The notes under the pieces are model-generated. The model was not told the DNA's origin. It was given only the letters and a program-made list of their open reading frames with translations, and searched no databases. Positions 8,336 to 16,683 of a stretch of DNA of 53,974 nt are shown here, piece by piece. The DNA lies in NCBI GenBank assembly GCA_019636565.1, contig JAHBXG010000027.1:1-53974 (forward strand), read 5' to 3'. How positions within the stretch are numbered: the stretch's first letter is position 1; every line of letters begins with the position of its first letter. A program made the translations under genes and the position numbers. The DNA is from Phycisphaeraceae bacterium. GTDB lineage: Bacteria > Planctomycetota > Phycisphaerae > Phycisphaerales > UBA1924.

Positions 8336-10687
8336 TCAAACCGCTTTGGCGGTGCCGGTCTTGGGCTCTACCGCCGCCGGCTCCGGGTAGTCGATGCGGC
8401 TGTGGTGCACTCCCGCCAGCGTTCGGGCCACGCTCTCCGAAATCCGTGAAAGATCGCGCAGCGTGATCTCGCAATCTTCAAACTGCCCGTCGAGCAGCCG
8501 CTTGTTGACGATCGTGTGCACCAGCGCTTCGAGCCGGGCCGGCGTCGGGTCGGAGAGTGCGCGGGCCGCGCTCTCGACCGCGTCGCAGATCATGAGGATC
8601 GCCGCCTCCTGAGTCTGAGGGCGCGGACCGGGGTAGCGGTACTCGGTCTCATCGGGAACGTGCACATCCTGCTCGTCGCCGCCTTCGCGGTTCGCCTGCT
8701 CCAACGCCCGCTTGCGCGCACGGTGGTAGAAAAACTCGACGAGCGTTGTGCCGTGGTGGCTCTCGATGAAGTGTTGAATGGACCGCGGGATGCCGAACGC
8801 TCGCGCCATCTCCATTCCGTCCTTCACGTGGCCGACCACCACCAGCAGGCTCATCGCCGGCGTCAGTTTGTCGTGCTTGTTGGGTCCGCCGCCCTGGTTC
8901 TCCACGAAGTACTCGGGCTTGTTCATCTTCCCGATGTCGTGATAGAGCGCGCCGACATACGCGAGCAGCCCGTTCGCCCCGATCGCGTCCGCCGCCGATT
9001 CCGCGATATTCGCAACCGCCAGGCTGTGGCTGTACGTCCCGGGTGCCCGCATCTGCATGTCGCGCAGCAGCGGGTGCTTGGGGTCGCGCAGTTCGATAAG
9101 CGTCATCCCTGTGGTGATGTCGAACGCACGCTCGATGGTGGGGAGGAAGAACAGCAGCGAGCCGCCCAGCGCCACCGTTGCGCCGCCAGCCGTGATGGCA
9201 TCCCACACGACCTGCCAGATCGCCGTCGGGTTCAGCGGCCGCTCGATGAAGCCGATCAGCGCCGTCGCGGCGCCCACTGCCAGCCCCGTCACCATCGACA
9301 TGCGGATCACCGTCGCCCGATCGCGAAGATCCTTGAGCATGAAAACCGCGCAGCACACACCCAACATGATCACTGCGTACGAGCCGCTGCTCTGGCTGAG
9401 CGCCAGGCATACCAGCAGCCCGTGCAGCACGCCGAACGCCAGCGCGATCCGCTGGTCGTACGCGATGCAAAGCACTATCACCACCAGCAGCGTCGGCAGC
9501 ACCGTCATGGTCGCCGCCAGCTCCGGCTTGAGTGCCGTTCCGATCACGGCCGTCGCCATCGCGCCCGCAAGCAGCACGCACACGCCCATGATCCGCCCGC
9601 TGCTTCGGCGCAGTCGCTGCGCGAACAGCACCGTGTACGCGATCATCGCGAACGTGATGGCGGTGATGATCGTCGCGATCGCTCCGTCGCGCAGCCAGAG
9701 CCGCCATTTCTCCGCGTCCCGATTGAACGCGTCCATCTCCGCCTGGTACAGGCTCAATTCAGAGTCCTTGAGCGGCTCTCCCCGCCGGAAGATCACCTGT
9801 CCGACCGGGCTCTCGGTGTACACCGGCTTCACGGCATTGGCCGCGGCATCCTGGGCGAGCGCCGTGGCGTTCGCATCGAGCCGGAACGTCGGCTTGGTCA
9901 CTCGGGAGATGCGCTCCACGATGATCGGACGCAATGCCGCCGAAAAGCCGGCTTCCCGTGCGAGCGAATTGAGGGTTTGCTTCAGTCGGACCGGGTCGCC
10001 CAGATTCATCATCTCGCGGCGGGAAATCCCCTCGACAATCGCCGGTCCTTTGGACCCGGGCTCTTCAAACGTCAGCGTGATCTGCGTGTGCAGGCCCTCC
10101 TGCGTCGCACGCTGCCAGGTGGCCGCATCGAGCAAGGGCATCGCCCGCAACCCCGTCATGAGATCGCGCACCATCCCCATCCACTGCGCCGAGGGCTCTC
10201 CGTTCGTCGCCTCTCCCTTCACCGCCGCAAGTGATTCTGCCGTCAGCCCGAATTGCTCCCGGATTCCGGGTTCCACCTGATCGAGCGATTCCACCCGCGC
10301 CAGCGTGCGTGGCAGGTTCTCCAGCGAGCCCTTGAGTTCCTGAAGCACCGCGATGTCCGCTGCGAAAATGCGGGGCGTGCGCTGGCGTGCCGCTTCCCTC
10401 GCCGTCTTGGTCGCATCGAGGTCTTCCAGCGCGAGAGGCACGCGCACCAGGCGCGTGTCGGTCATCACCCGGCCGACCGCCACCATCGGCTGCCGGCGAG
10501 CCCAAACCGCCAACGCCGTCGCGACCAGCACAAAGCACACCGCGACCAGTATCGCGTGCGTGATCCGGGGCGTTGCGAACACCGGCGACAATGCCGCACC
10601 GATGGCGTCGAACCAGCGCGACGAGGCGCGATGCCGCTGACGGATCATCTCGGCTCGTGAAGATGGTTTGCCATTCTCCTGGGGCAT
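8336..10687 (-). CDS. pgpH: 7TM-HD family membrane phosphodiesterase (PgpH-like)
   Basis: This 783-residue protein has one membrane segment near residues 45-65 (ILVAVCFVLVATALAVWA), an extracytoplasmic region of about 260 residues (7TMR-HDED type), a seven-helix membrane block around 335-520, and a cytoplasmic HD domain. The HD motif reads ALYHDIGKMNKPEYF, with an upstream YSHSLAVANIAE helix and a downstream ESHHGTTLVEFFYH. Family members characterised in Firmicutes hydrolyse cyclic-di-AMP to pApA. The ATG shares one base with the phoH stop (TGATG), so the pair is translationally coupled. The same phoH-pgpH order occurs in Firmicutes, where ybeY follows; here ybeY is absent and a convergent gene follows. 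Confidence 0.87.
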   Translation of the reverse strand: MPQENGKPSSRAEMIRQRHRASSRWFDAIGAALSPVFATPRITHAILVAVCFVLVATALAVWARRQPMVAVGRVMTDTRLVRVPLALEDLDATKTAREAARQRTPRIFAADIAVLQELKGSLENLPRTLARVESLDQVEPGIREQFGLTAESLAAVKGEATNGEPSAQWMGMVRDLMTGLRAMPLLDAATWQRATQEGLHTQITLTFEEPGSKGPAIVEGISRREMMNLGDPVRLKQTLNSLAREAGFSAALRPIIVERISRVTKPTFRLDANATALAQDAAANAVKPVYTESPVGQVIFRRGEPLKDSELSLYQAEMDAFNRDAEKWRLWLRDGAIATIITAITFAMIAYTVLFAQRLRRSSGRIMGVCVLLAGAMATAVIGTALKPELAATMTVLPTLLVVIVLCIAYDQRIALAFGVLHGLLVCLALSQSSGSYAVIMLGVCCAVFMLKDLRDRATVIRMSMVTGLAVGAATALIGFIERPLNPTAIWQVVWDAITAGGATVALGGSLLFFLPTIERAFDITTGMTLIELRDPKHPLLRDMQMRAPGTYSHSLAVANIAESAADAIGANGLLAYVGALYHDIGKMNKPEYFVENQGGGPNKHDKLTPAMSLLVVVGHVKDGMEMARAFGIPRSIQHFIESHHGTTLVEFFYHRARKRALEQANREGGDEQDVHVPDETEYRYPGPRPQTQEAAILMICDAVESAARALSDPTPARLEALVHTIVNKRLLDGQFEDCEITLRDLSRISESVARTLAGVHHSRIDYPEPAAVEPKTGTAKAV

Positions 10688-11751
10688 CAGGCTTTCACCC
10701 CGTTTGAATGCGCCGGTCCGTTGGCGTCGTCGTCCCCGTACGCCTCGATGATCCTCTGCACGATCGGGTGACGCACAACATCCATCGTCGTCAATTGCGA
10801 GAAGCCGATGCCCGCCGTCCGAGCAAGCCGTCGCGCCGCGTCGATCAGTCCGCTCTCGCGCGGATCCGGAAGATCGATCTGCGTGGTGTCGCCCGTCACG
10901 ATCATCTTGCTTCCGTGCCCGAGCCGGGTCAGGAACATCTTCATCTGGCCCTTGGTTGTGTTCTGCGCCTCGTCGAGGATGATCACCGCGTTGTTCAGCG
11001 TCCGTCCCCGCATGTATGCCAACGGCACCACCTCGATCACGTCGCTCGCCATGAATCGCTGGATCGTGCCAAAGTCCATCATGTCGTGCAGCGCATCGAG
11101 CAGCGGGCGCAGATACGGGTTCACTTTCGCCTGCAGATCGCCCGGCAAGTAGCCAAGTTTTTCCCCAGCCTCCACCGCCGGACGCACGAGCATCAATTTG
11201 CGGCAGCGATCGGTCTTGAGCAGGTGCACCGCCGCGGCGACCGCCAGATAGGTCTTTCCCGTTCCCGCCGGTCCGACGCAGAACACCAGATCATGGTCGC
11301 GGATCGATTCGACGTAAGCCTGCTGATTGACGGTCTTGGGCTTTACCGGCCTCCCGGCAGAAAAGACCGCCAGGCGCCCGTCCCACTCTTCGAGAGCCGC
11401 CCCCGGCAGACTCGGATCGTCCAGCGGCTCGCCTCCCGCTGCCCGGCTCCGCTTGCTCTCGGCCACGGTCTCATCGGATATGAGATTCAGAACTTGCTGG
11501 CGGCTCAGGGTGGAGTTTCCATCGCCCTCTTCTCCCAGCCGCTCGAGAACCCGCTTCGCAATCGCGACCGGCGCTCTTTCACCTCTGAGATACACCGTGG
11601 AATCCCGGGCCGTGATGTTCACCCCAAGCGCCTCCCGGATCATCTTCAGGTTTCGCTCCGACGATCCGACCACCCCAACCCGGCGGGGACCGGAAGGCAC
11701 TTGGAGTGAAACTTCGATACGGTCGGACTGTGGCAAGCGGGAGCGATCCAA
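10687..11751 (-). CDS. phoH: PhoH-family ATPase
   Basis: Coded from a TTG at 11749-11751 (354 residues); TTG codon 6 is an alternative start and neither has a strong ribosome binding site. The N-terminal 75 residues contain a KH-like RNA-binding region (VVGSSERNLKMIREALGVNI). The C-terminal two thirds form the PhoH ATPase: Walker A GPAGTGKT at 160-167, MLVRPAVEAGEKLGYLPGD, Walker B VIILDEAQN at 256-264, and the sensor-like VTGDTTQIDLP. PhoH/YbeZ proteins act with YbeY in ribosomal RNA maturation and stress. It is the first gene of the phoH-pgpH pair and is divergent from the 11877 lipoprotein. Confidence 0.93.
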   Translation of the reverse strand: MDRSRLPQSDRIEVSLQVPSGPRRVGVVGSSERNLKMIREALGVNITARDSTVYLRGERAPVAIAKRVLERLGEEGDGNSTLSRQQVLNLISDETVAESKRSRAAGGEPLDDPSLPGAALEEWDGRLAVFSAGRPVKPKTVNQQAYVESIRDHDLVFCVGPAGTGKTYLAVAAAVHLLKTDRCRKLMLVRPAVEAGEKLGYLPGDLQAKVNPYLRPLLDALHDMMDFGTIQRFMASDVIEVVPLAYMRGRTLNNAVIILDEAQNTTKGQMKMFLTRLGHGSKMIVTGDTTQIDLPDPRESGLIDAARRLARTAGIGFSQLTTMDVVRHPIVQRIIEAYGDDDANGPAHSNGVKA

Positions 11752-11876
11752 GGTCGAAGGTGGAAGAACCTGGCAAACGGCTCAAAGGGCTCGTGGCGTC
11801 GGGTAGAGTCTACGGGGTGGAAGCGGCCGTCCTTGTGAAACCGCGTTCACCCGTATTCTCACCATCGGAACCTCGC

Positions 11877-12359
11877 ATGCCACGAATCACTTCAAAGCAG
11901 ATCACTCGCATTATTGTTATCGGACTATCCACGTCGACGCTCATGGGATGCTCATCATCTAACACCGGCGGAAGCCTCTTCACCATCGAGGGCACATCAT
12001 CGCTCGCCACCGGTGATTGGAATGACGTGAACGCCGCCGTGCAGGCCGCGGCCCAACACCGGGAAATGATCGTGGAAACCGAATCCCAACCCAATCCAAA
12101 GACCTTGCAATTTAGCTTATTGACAGTGCGGAGCGAGCCGGTGACGGTGACAGTGACGCGAACCAGCGCGCCCGATCCTTCGGCGCGCTTGAGCCAAGAG
12201 GGCCCGATCGCAATGAACATCGAGGTCAAGGTTGGCAGGTTTGGCGACTCTCGCCGAGAGCGGGAACTGATCGACGATATCCGCTCGCGCCTGGGCGACC
12301 TGGTTGGCCCGTTTACGACGAAGCCACTTCCGGAAAGCTGGGGCGGCTGGGGGGGGTGA
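11877..12359 (+). CDS. Hypothetical lipoprotein
   Basis: ATG 11877 (MPRITSKQITRIIVIG) gives 160 residues and places a lipoprotein signal (IVIGLSTSTLMGC) at the N terminus; the longer frame from 11706 runs into the start of phoH and is not likely used. The mature domain contains paired strands (VTVTVTRTSAPDPSARL) and a C-terminal stretch GDSRRERELIDDIRSRLGDLVG, then a Trp/Gly-rich tail PESWGGWGG. No family is recognised. Its last 47 bases overlap, tail to tail, the 3' end of the histidine kinase gene, which is unusual; a shortened frame or real overlap are both possible. Confidence 0.65.
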   Translation: MPRITSKQITRIIVIGLSTSTLMGCSSSNTGGSLFTIEGTSSLATGDWNDVNAAVQAAAQHREMIVETESQPNPKTLQFSLLTVRSEPVTVTVTRTSAPDPSARLSQEGPIAMNIEVKVGRFGDSRRERELIDDIRSRLGDLVGPFTTKPLPESWGGWGG

Positions 12360-13611
12360 CGACCGACCCGATCGGCAATTCGACGATCATCGTCGTGCCC
12401 TGCTGCCAGACCGAATCAACGCGGATGGTTCCGCGCAGCGCCCGCACGGCGTTTTGCACAATGGCTAATCCGAGCCCGGTGCCGCGCCGCTTGGATGTGC
12501 CCGCCCGCGCGCCGTCCACTTGATAGAACCGATCGAAAATGCGCGTCTGATGATGGATGGGTATTCCCACACCCTTGTCGATGACTTTCCATATCGAAGT
12601 AGACGGCAGCGGGCCGGGCCGGCCGACGATACGAATCGCTGTGTTTTCGAACGCGAACTTGCCGGCGTTCTCGAGCAGATTCTTGAATATCAGTTCGAAC
12701 AGCCGCGGGTCGGTGGCGATCGTGGCGATCTGGGGAGAGACATCGATTTCGAGGCGCAGTTCCCGCTCGGAAAAGAGCGGATCGAGCAGCACACCGATGG
12801 ATTCGAGCGATGGCTGGACATCGACGTCGCTGAGTTCCGGTGCCTGACCCGACGATTCCAATTGAGACAAGCGGAGCACATCTGCCGTCAGCGCCTCGAG
12901 GCGATCCGCGTTGGTGCCGATCATCTCAAGCAACTTGTGCGTCATCGCCGGATCGTCGTGGACCGAGGTTTCCAGCGTCTCGAGCGCCGCTTTGATCGAG
13001 GCCAGTGGCGTGCGGAGTTCGTGGCTCACGCTCGCGACAAAGTCTCCGCCCAGGCGCAGGGCCGATTGAAAGTCGGTCACGTCGCGTAGCCGCAGCATCA
13101 CCCGATTCCCGCCGTTCCCCGCGATCGGCGCCCCCAGCACACGGAAAACCCGGCGCGAATCACGCCCGGTTATCGCCACTTCGCACTCGCGCCGTTGACC
13201 CGATCGGGCGCTCTCGTAGATCTCCACGATTTCGGGCTGCGGCAGCAAATCCTCGATCGATCGACCAACAAGGCCGATCCCTCCGGCGCCGAAGAATTCG
13301 CCCGCCGCGTTGTTGGCCGAGGCGATCGGTCCCGATGGAGCGAAAACAAGCAGCAGGTCGTCACTGGTTTCCGCGACGCGATGCAGGTCGGAGAATTGCG
13401 GGGTGATGGGTACGGGCACCCGTTCCAGCCGCTCCGCGGCGATGTGCCTCCGCCGTATTAAATAGATTGCCCACACCAATGCTGCCGCTCCCAGCGCGCC
13501 GGTCAACGCCGCCGGCAGCCCTGCCCAGGCAGTGGCTCCGCAGGCCACGGCAGCGGCGCACAGGATTGCGATATCTCGGGTCTTTCCCGGACCCGCGGCG
13601 CTACGTTGCAT
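12313..13611 (-). CDS. phoR: PhoR-like sensor histidine kinase
   Basis: This 432-residue kinase starts at ATG 13609-13611. Two hydrophobic segments lie at about 13-52, followed by a PAS domain (about 75-180, with ASANNAAGEFFGAGG). The HisKA motif SVSHELRTPLASIKAALE carries the phospho-acceptor His197. The HATPase domain has an N box KNLLENAGKF, DKGVGIP and GTGLGLAIVQNAV. The lack of a large periplasmic sensor is typical of PhoR, which senses phosphate through the Pst complex and PhoU. Its partner regulator ends 33 bases upstream and a phosphate-porin-like gene lies divergently beyond it, which supports the PhoR reading over a generic kinase. No pst or phoU genes are in the window. Confidence 0.85.
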   Translation of the reverse strand: MQRSAAGPGKTRDIAILCAAAVACGATAWAGLPAALTGALGAAALVWAIYLIRRRHIAAERLERVPVPITPQFSDLHRVAETSDDLLLVFAPSGPIASANNAAGEFFGAGGIGLVGRSIEDLLPQPEIVEIYESARSGQRRECEVAITGRDSRRVFRVLGAPIAGNGGNRVMLRLRDVTDFQSALRLGGDFVASVSHELRTPLASIKAALETLETSVHDDPAMTHKLLEMIGTNADRLEALTADVLRLSQLESSGQAPELSDVDVQPSLESIGVLLDPLFSERELRLEIDVSPQIATIATDPRLFELIFKNLLENAGKFAFENTAIRIVGRPGPLPSTSIWKVIDKGVGIPIHHQTRIFDRFYQVDGARAGTSKRRGTGLGLAIVQNAVRALRGTIRVDSVWQQGTTMIVELPIGSVVTPPSRPSFPEVASS

Positions 13612-13644
13612 GGCGCATCCTAGAAGTAGAACCGAATCATTTGT

Positions 13645-14379
13645 TCAGGGCGTCGCGGCATCCAGATCGGACGTCGCGTCGTCTTCGACGCCCAGTGAGC
13701 AGCGATAGCCCACTCCACGGACGGTCTTGACGATGTGCGCGGAGTCGGCGAGCTTCTTTCGGATGCTGGTCACGTGGACGTCGATTGTGCGCTCCGTGAC
13801 CGTGACCCCCGGCCCCATTGCCCGGGTCATCAGGGCATTGCGCGAAAGCACCCGGCCGCCCGCCTGCACCAAAGAAGCCAGGATGCGGAACTCGGTCAAG
13901 GTGAGCTTGATCGGCTGGTCGTTCAGCGATGCCTGATGGGTGTCGGTGTTGATCTCGATCGGACCGAGTCTCATCACACCCCGCTCGCCCGAGAACCGGC
14001 CGCTCCGCCTCAGGAGCGCTTCGATTCGAGCGAGAAGCACCTTCATTGAAAACGGTTTCGTGACGTAGTCGTCGGCGCCGAGTTTGAGTCCGATCACCTG
14101 GTCGGTCTCTTCGCCCTTTGCGGTCAGCATGATGATGGGGATGGAAGCGGTCACCGGTTCGGCGCGCAAGCGGGCCGCGACTTCGGTTCCGGGCAGTTCG
14201 GGGATCATCACGTCGAGCAGAATCAGGTCCGGCGCGTGTCGAGCGACGGCGTCCAGCGCTGCTCGGCCAGCGGCTGCGGTGGTGGTGGAATAACCGGCTC
14301 GCTTCAGGTTGTAAACCAGCAGTTCGGTGAGGTCACGCTCGTCTTCAACGATGAGGATGTGGGGTCGGTCGGCCATCAT
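13645..14379 (-). CDS. phoB: PhoB/OmpR-family response regulator
   Basis: Adjacent ATGs at 14377-14379 and 14374-14376 begin MMADRPHILIVEDERD; the long upstream extension of the open frame has no homology and is disregarded, leaving 244 residues. The receiver domain has the acidic pair ED near residue 12, phospho-acceptor Asp in LILLDVMIPE (residue 56), Thr in IIMLTAKG and Lys in YVTKPF. The C-terminal winged helix ends RTIDVHVTSIRKKLADSAHIVKTVRGVGYR, the standard PhoB/OmpR DNA-recognition region. It is cotranscribed with the PAS-containing kinase downstream and divergent from the OprP-type porin. Confidence 0.9.
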   Translation of the reverse strand: MMADRPHILIVEDERDLTELLVYNLKRAGYSTTTAAAGRAALDAVARHAPDLILLDVMIPELPGTEVAARLRAEPVTASIPIIMLTAKGEETDQVIGLKLGADDYVTKPFSMKVLLARIEALLRRSGRFSGERGVMRLGPIEINTDTHQASLNDQPIKLTLTEFRILASLVQAGGRVLSRNALMTRAMGPGVTVTERTIDVHVTSIRKKLADSAHIVKTVRGVGYRCSLGVEDDATSDLDAATP

Positions 14380-14629
14380 CTGGAAAACCCCGCTACCAAC
14401 AACCTGCGAACAGGGCGAATTGCCGGGCAGAGGGTAACCCCCGGAAGGTCGATCCGGGGCGAAACGATTATTGAGACTGCGCGAAGAATGCCGAACCGCC
14501 CATTGATAAGTATTTGTTTGGTATAAAGATTCAGGAGAAGTGGGGGGTGAAACACGAAAACAATTGGAGAAGGGGGTGCTCCGACCGAAAAAGTGCAAGA
14601 GAGTTTGGACTTGCTAATATCCGGGGGGT

Positions 14630-14674
14630 ACTGTTCCAGTCCCGCCCGGTTCGGAAAAATGGGACACAGTCCCG
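14630..14674. repeat. REP-like imperfect palindrome / direct repeat
   Basis: ACTGTTCCAGTCCC (14630-14643) and GGGACACAGTCCC (14661-14673) face each other around a short spacer with GGTTCGGAAAAAT. The element resembles the GGGAC...GTCCC palindromes found beside REP-associated tyrosine transposases. The same bases also give a direct repeat CAGTCCCG at 14637-14644 and 14667-14674, 30 bases apart. No transposase adjoins and I saw no second copy in the window, so it may be a solitary remnant or a regulatory site. Confidence 0.35.
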
Positions 14675-14716
14675 AGGTTTGAAGTGCTGGGGCGGGGGAA
14701 AGAAGTTTGTCGAGTA

Positions 14717-14870
14717 GAGTCGCGGAGCGGCTCTGAGCCAGGAGGCTTTTCGGCAGATCAGAAGAGTTGTGGGCGGTCCGCGACTCAAGTTAGCGTGGTC
14801 CGGAAGACTGGCCTTGGGGCCTCTCTTTCGTTCGGACTTGAAAGTGGACGGGCTTTGAGACGGCTCGTCC
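14717..14870 (+). other. Structured 5' leader of the porin gene
   Basis: Two strong inverted repeats lie just upstream of the porin start. GAGTCGCGGA (14717-14726) pairs perfectly with TCCGCGACTC (14777-14786) and encloses a smaller GGCT-CTG-AGCC hairpin. GGACGGGCT (14846-14854) pairs, with G-U wobbles, with GGCTCGTCC (14862-14870) and ends 6 bases before the AAGGAG ribosome binding site. Together they suggest a folded mRNA leader. It matches no riboswitch class that I recognise. The rest of the 14380-14891 gap holds an AT-rich patch at 14500-14530 and the palindrome at 14630. Confidence 0.45.
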
Positions 14871-14891
14871 GGGTACAAGGAGTCTTACGAG

Positions 14892-16364
14892 ATGGGTCAC
14901 ACGAGCAAGATGTTTTTTATCGCGGGCGCAGCGTTGGGCCTTGCGGGCACGGCGTTCGGCGCTGAGTCGACCGACACCAGCCGCGCTTACAACAACGAGT
15001 TGACGGCGGACGCGGCTGGCCGCACCAGCCTCGCGGCTGGCAAGACAACTCAGGGCCTGACCATCACCGATGGTTCGGGCAACTTCAGCATGCGGATCGG
15101 CGGACTTATTCAGTTCCGCTACACCGCTGACTTCCGTTCGGGAGCAGCCGATCCGAGCAATCCGACCCCGACCCCGGGTTCGGGCGGCGGCGTCACCGGT
15201 TCTGATAAGGCCACCATCGGCTTCAGCCTGCCCCGCACGCAGGTCTACTTCGCTGGTATGGCCGGTTCGCCCGAGCTGACGTACTACATCCAGGGCAACT
15301 TCTCGTCGACCTCGACGAACACGACCTTCAACAGCCCGAATCCGTCCAGCTCGCCGGTCGCGGCCCCGGGTGGCGGCTTCATCGGCGGCACGTACGCCTC
15401 CAACAACGGCAACTTCCAGCTCGAAGACGCGTACATCAAGTACGCCTTTGACAACAACTGGGACGTGCGTTTCGGTCAGTTCAAGCTGCCGATCCTCACC
15501 GAGGACCTCATCGGTGACGGCTACCAGCAGTCGATCGATCGCTCGTTTGCCACCGAAATCTACCGTCAGCAGCGCAGCCAGGGCATCCAGGTCGGCTACA
15601 CCGCCGACTCGTTCCGCGTCCTCGGTGCGATCAGCGACGGCTGGCGCTCGGCGAACACGGACTACAACAACGCCAACGAGTCGGACTACGCCGTGACGCT
15701 CCGCGTTGACGGCAAGTTCGCCGGCGACTGGAACCAGTGGAACCAGTTCAGCAGCTGGCAGAACAGCCAGTTCGCCGCGTTCCTCGGCGGTGCGGTTAAC
15801 TGGCAGCAGGGCGGAAAGACCGGCACGCCGGGTGACGCTCAGGTCAACCTGAACCAGGCCAACTACCTCCTCTACACGATCGACGGCCAGGTCAAGGGCA
15901 ACGGCTGGAACCTCTATGCCGCGTTCATTGGCAGCAACGCCAAGACCCTCAACACCGCCGCCGGCGCTGGTGCGCGTCAGAACAGCTACGCCTGGCAGAT
16001 CCAGGGCGGCTGGTTTGCCACGCAGCAGATCGAAATCTTCGGTCGCTACGACGGCATCAACGCCAGCAACTCGCTGGCTGCGTCTCAGGGCGGAGCGGTC
16101 AGCCCCCGCACCTGGAACTTCATCGACTTCGGCGTGAACTACTACCTCTTCCCCGAGTCCCAGACGGCCAAGCTCAGCGCCGACTGCGTCATCGGCCTCA
16201 ACAAGAGCCAGAACCTGCAGGCCATCAACTTCCAGGGTAACGCGGGCACGGGCCAGTTCGTTCCGGGCAGCACCGTTGCTGCTCCGCAGACGAATGCCGG
16301 CACCCTCGGCAGCCCGAAGGCCGGCGAGGTCGCGATCCGGGCTCAGTTCCAGCTCCTGTTCTAA
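14892..16364 (+). CDS. OprP/OprO-type porin
   Basis: ATG 14892 follows an AAGGAG site (14877-14882) at ideal distance; 490 residues. A signal peptide (MFFIAGAALGLAGTAFGA) leads a Ser/Asn/Gly-rich beta-barrel. GGLIQFRYTADFR near the N terminus and WDVRFGQFKLPILTEDLIGDG with later QRSQGIQVGYTADS are typical of the phosphate-selective porin O/P family, and the chain ends in LLF as outer-membrane proteins do. Codon use is strongly biased to C-ending codons, suggesting high expression. The divergent PhoB/PhoR pair suggests phosphate-responsive control. A textbook terminator follows. Substrate selectivity is inferred from family and context only. Confidence 0.88.
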   Translation: MGHTSKMFFIAGAALGLAGTAFGAESTDTSRAYNNELTADAAGRTSLAAGKTTQGLTITDGSGNFSMRIGGLIQFRYTADFRSGAADPSNPTPTPGSGGGVTGSDKATIGFSLPRTQVYFAGMAGSPELTYYIQGNFSSTSTNTTFNSPNPSSSPVAAPGGGFIGGTYASNNGNFQLEDAYIKYAFDNNWDVRFGQFKLPILTEDLIGDGYQQSIDRSFATEIYRQQRSQGIQVGYTADSFRVLGAISDGWRSANTDYNNANESDYAVTLRVDGKFAGDWNQWNQFSSWQNSQFAAFLGGAVNWQQGGKTGTPGDAQVNLNQANYLLYTIDGQVKGNGWNLYAAFIGSNAKTLNTAAGAGARQNSYAWQIQGGWFATQQIEIFGRYDGINASNSLAASQGGAVSPRTWNFIDFGVNYYLFPESQTAKLSADCVIGLNKSQNLQAINFQGNAGTGQFVPGSTVAAPQTNAGTLGSPKAGEVAIRAQFQLLF

Positions 16365-16442
16365 GGTGCTGAAGCTCGGCCTGTGATTGGCCTGATCGAG
16401 CCGCGAGGGGTCCAACCTCGCGCAGTCCGAACGAGTTGTCTC

Positions 16443-16473
16443 ACCGGCCGCCCCTCACGGGCGGCCGGTTTTT
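16443..16473 (+). terminator. Intrinsic terminator of the porin gene
   Basis: ACCGGCCGCCC (16443-16453) and GGGCGGCCGGT (16459-16469) form an 11-bp perfect stem with a 5-base loop, followed by a run of T. It lies 79 bases after the porin stop. The remaining 16474-16683 sequence holds nothing I can name beyond the ribosome binding site of the next gene. Confidence 0.92.
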
Positions 16474-16683
16474 CATTTTGCCATTGCTTGCTGGGAGCCC
16501 ACGCGACCCTCCCATTGGGCGCCAATTTCAGGGAATCCATGCGTGTATCCCACCCCCTCGCCCGTACATCGAAGCTTGGCTCGTAAGCGAGGAGCGGCGT
16601 CGAGATTGAGCCACGCCCTCATTGGCAGAGAGTCTCAGGGCGGCCAACGAAAGTGGCCCGGTGCGGCTTCAGGGAGGTGACGT

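Noticed and set aside
6528..8474. 648-codon minus-strand open frame across dus and the DUF481 gene
   Set aside because: Antisense of two clear genes; no recognisable domain or start site.
8516..10234. 572-codon plus-strand open frame opposite the 7TM-HD gene
   Set aside because: Arg/His-rich composition typical of antisense frames in GC-rich DNA; no motif.
14503..14527. TTGATA ... TATAAA as a promoter for the porin
   Set aside because: The two boxes are only 13 bases apart, too short for a sigma70 promoter; the AT-rich patch is noted but not called.
14514..14717. Small ORF of 67 codons in the porin leader
   Set aside because: No ribosome binding site and it runs through the REP-like palindrome; composition looks non-coding.
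14790..16415. Long open frame (541 codons) antisense to the porin
   Set aside because: Val/Ala/Glu/Arg-rich shadow of the strongly biased porin codons; no start signal, no domain, and the plus-strand porin is certain.
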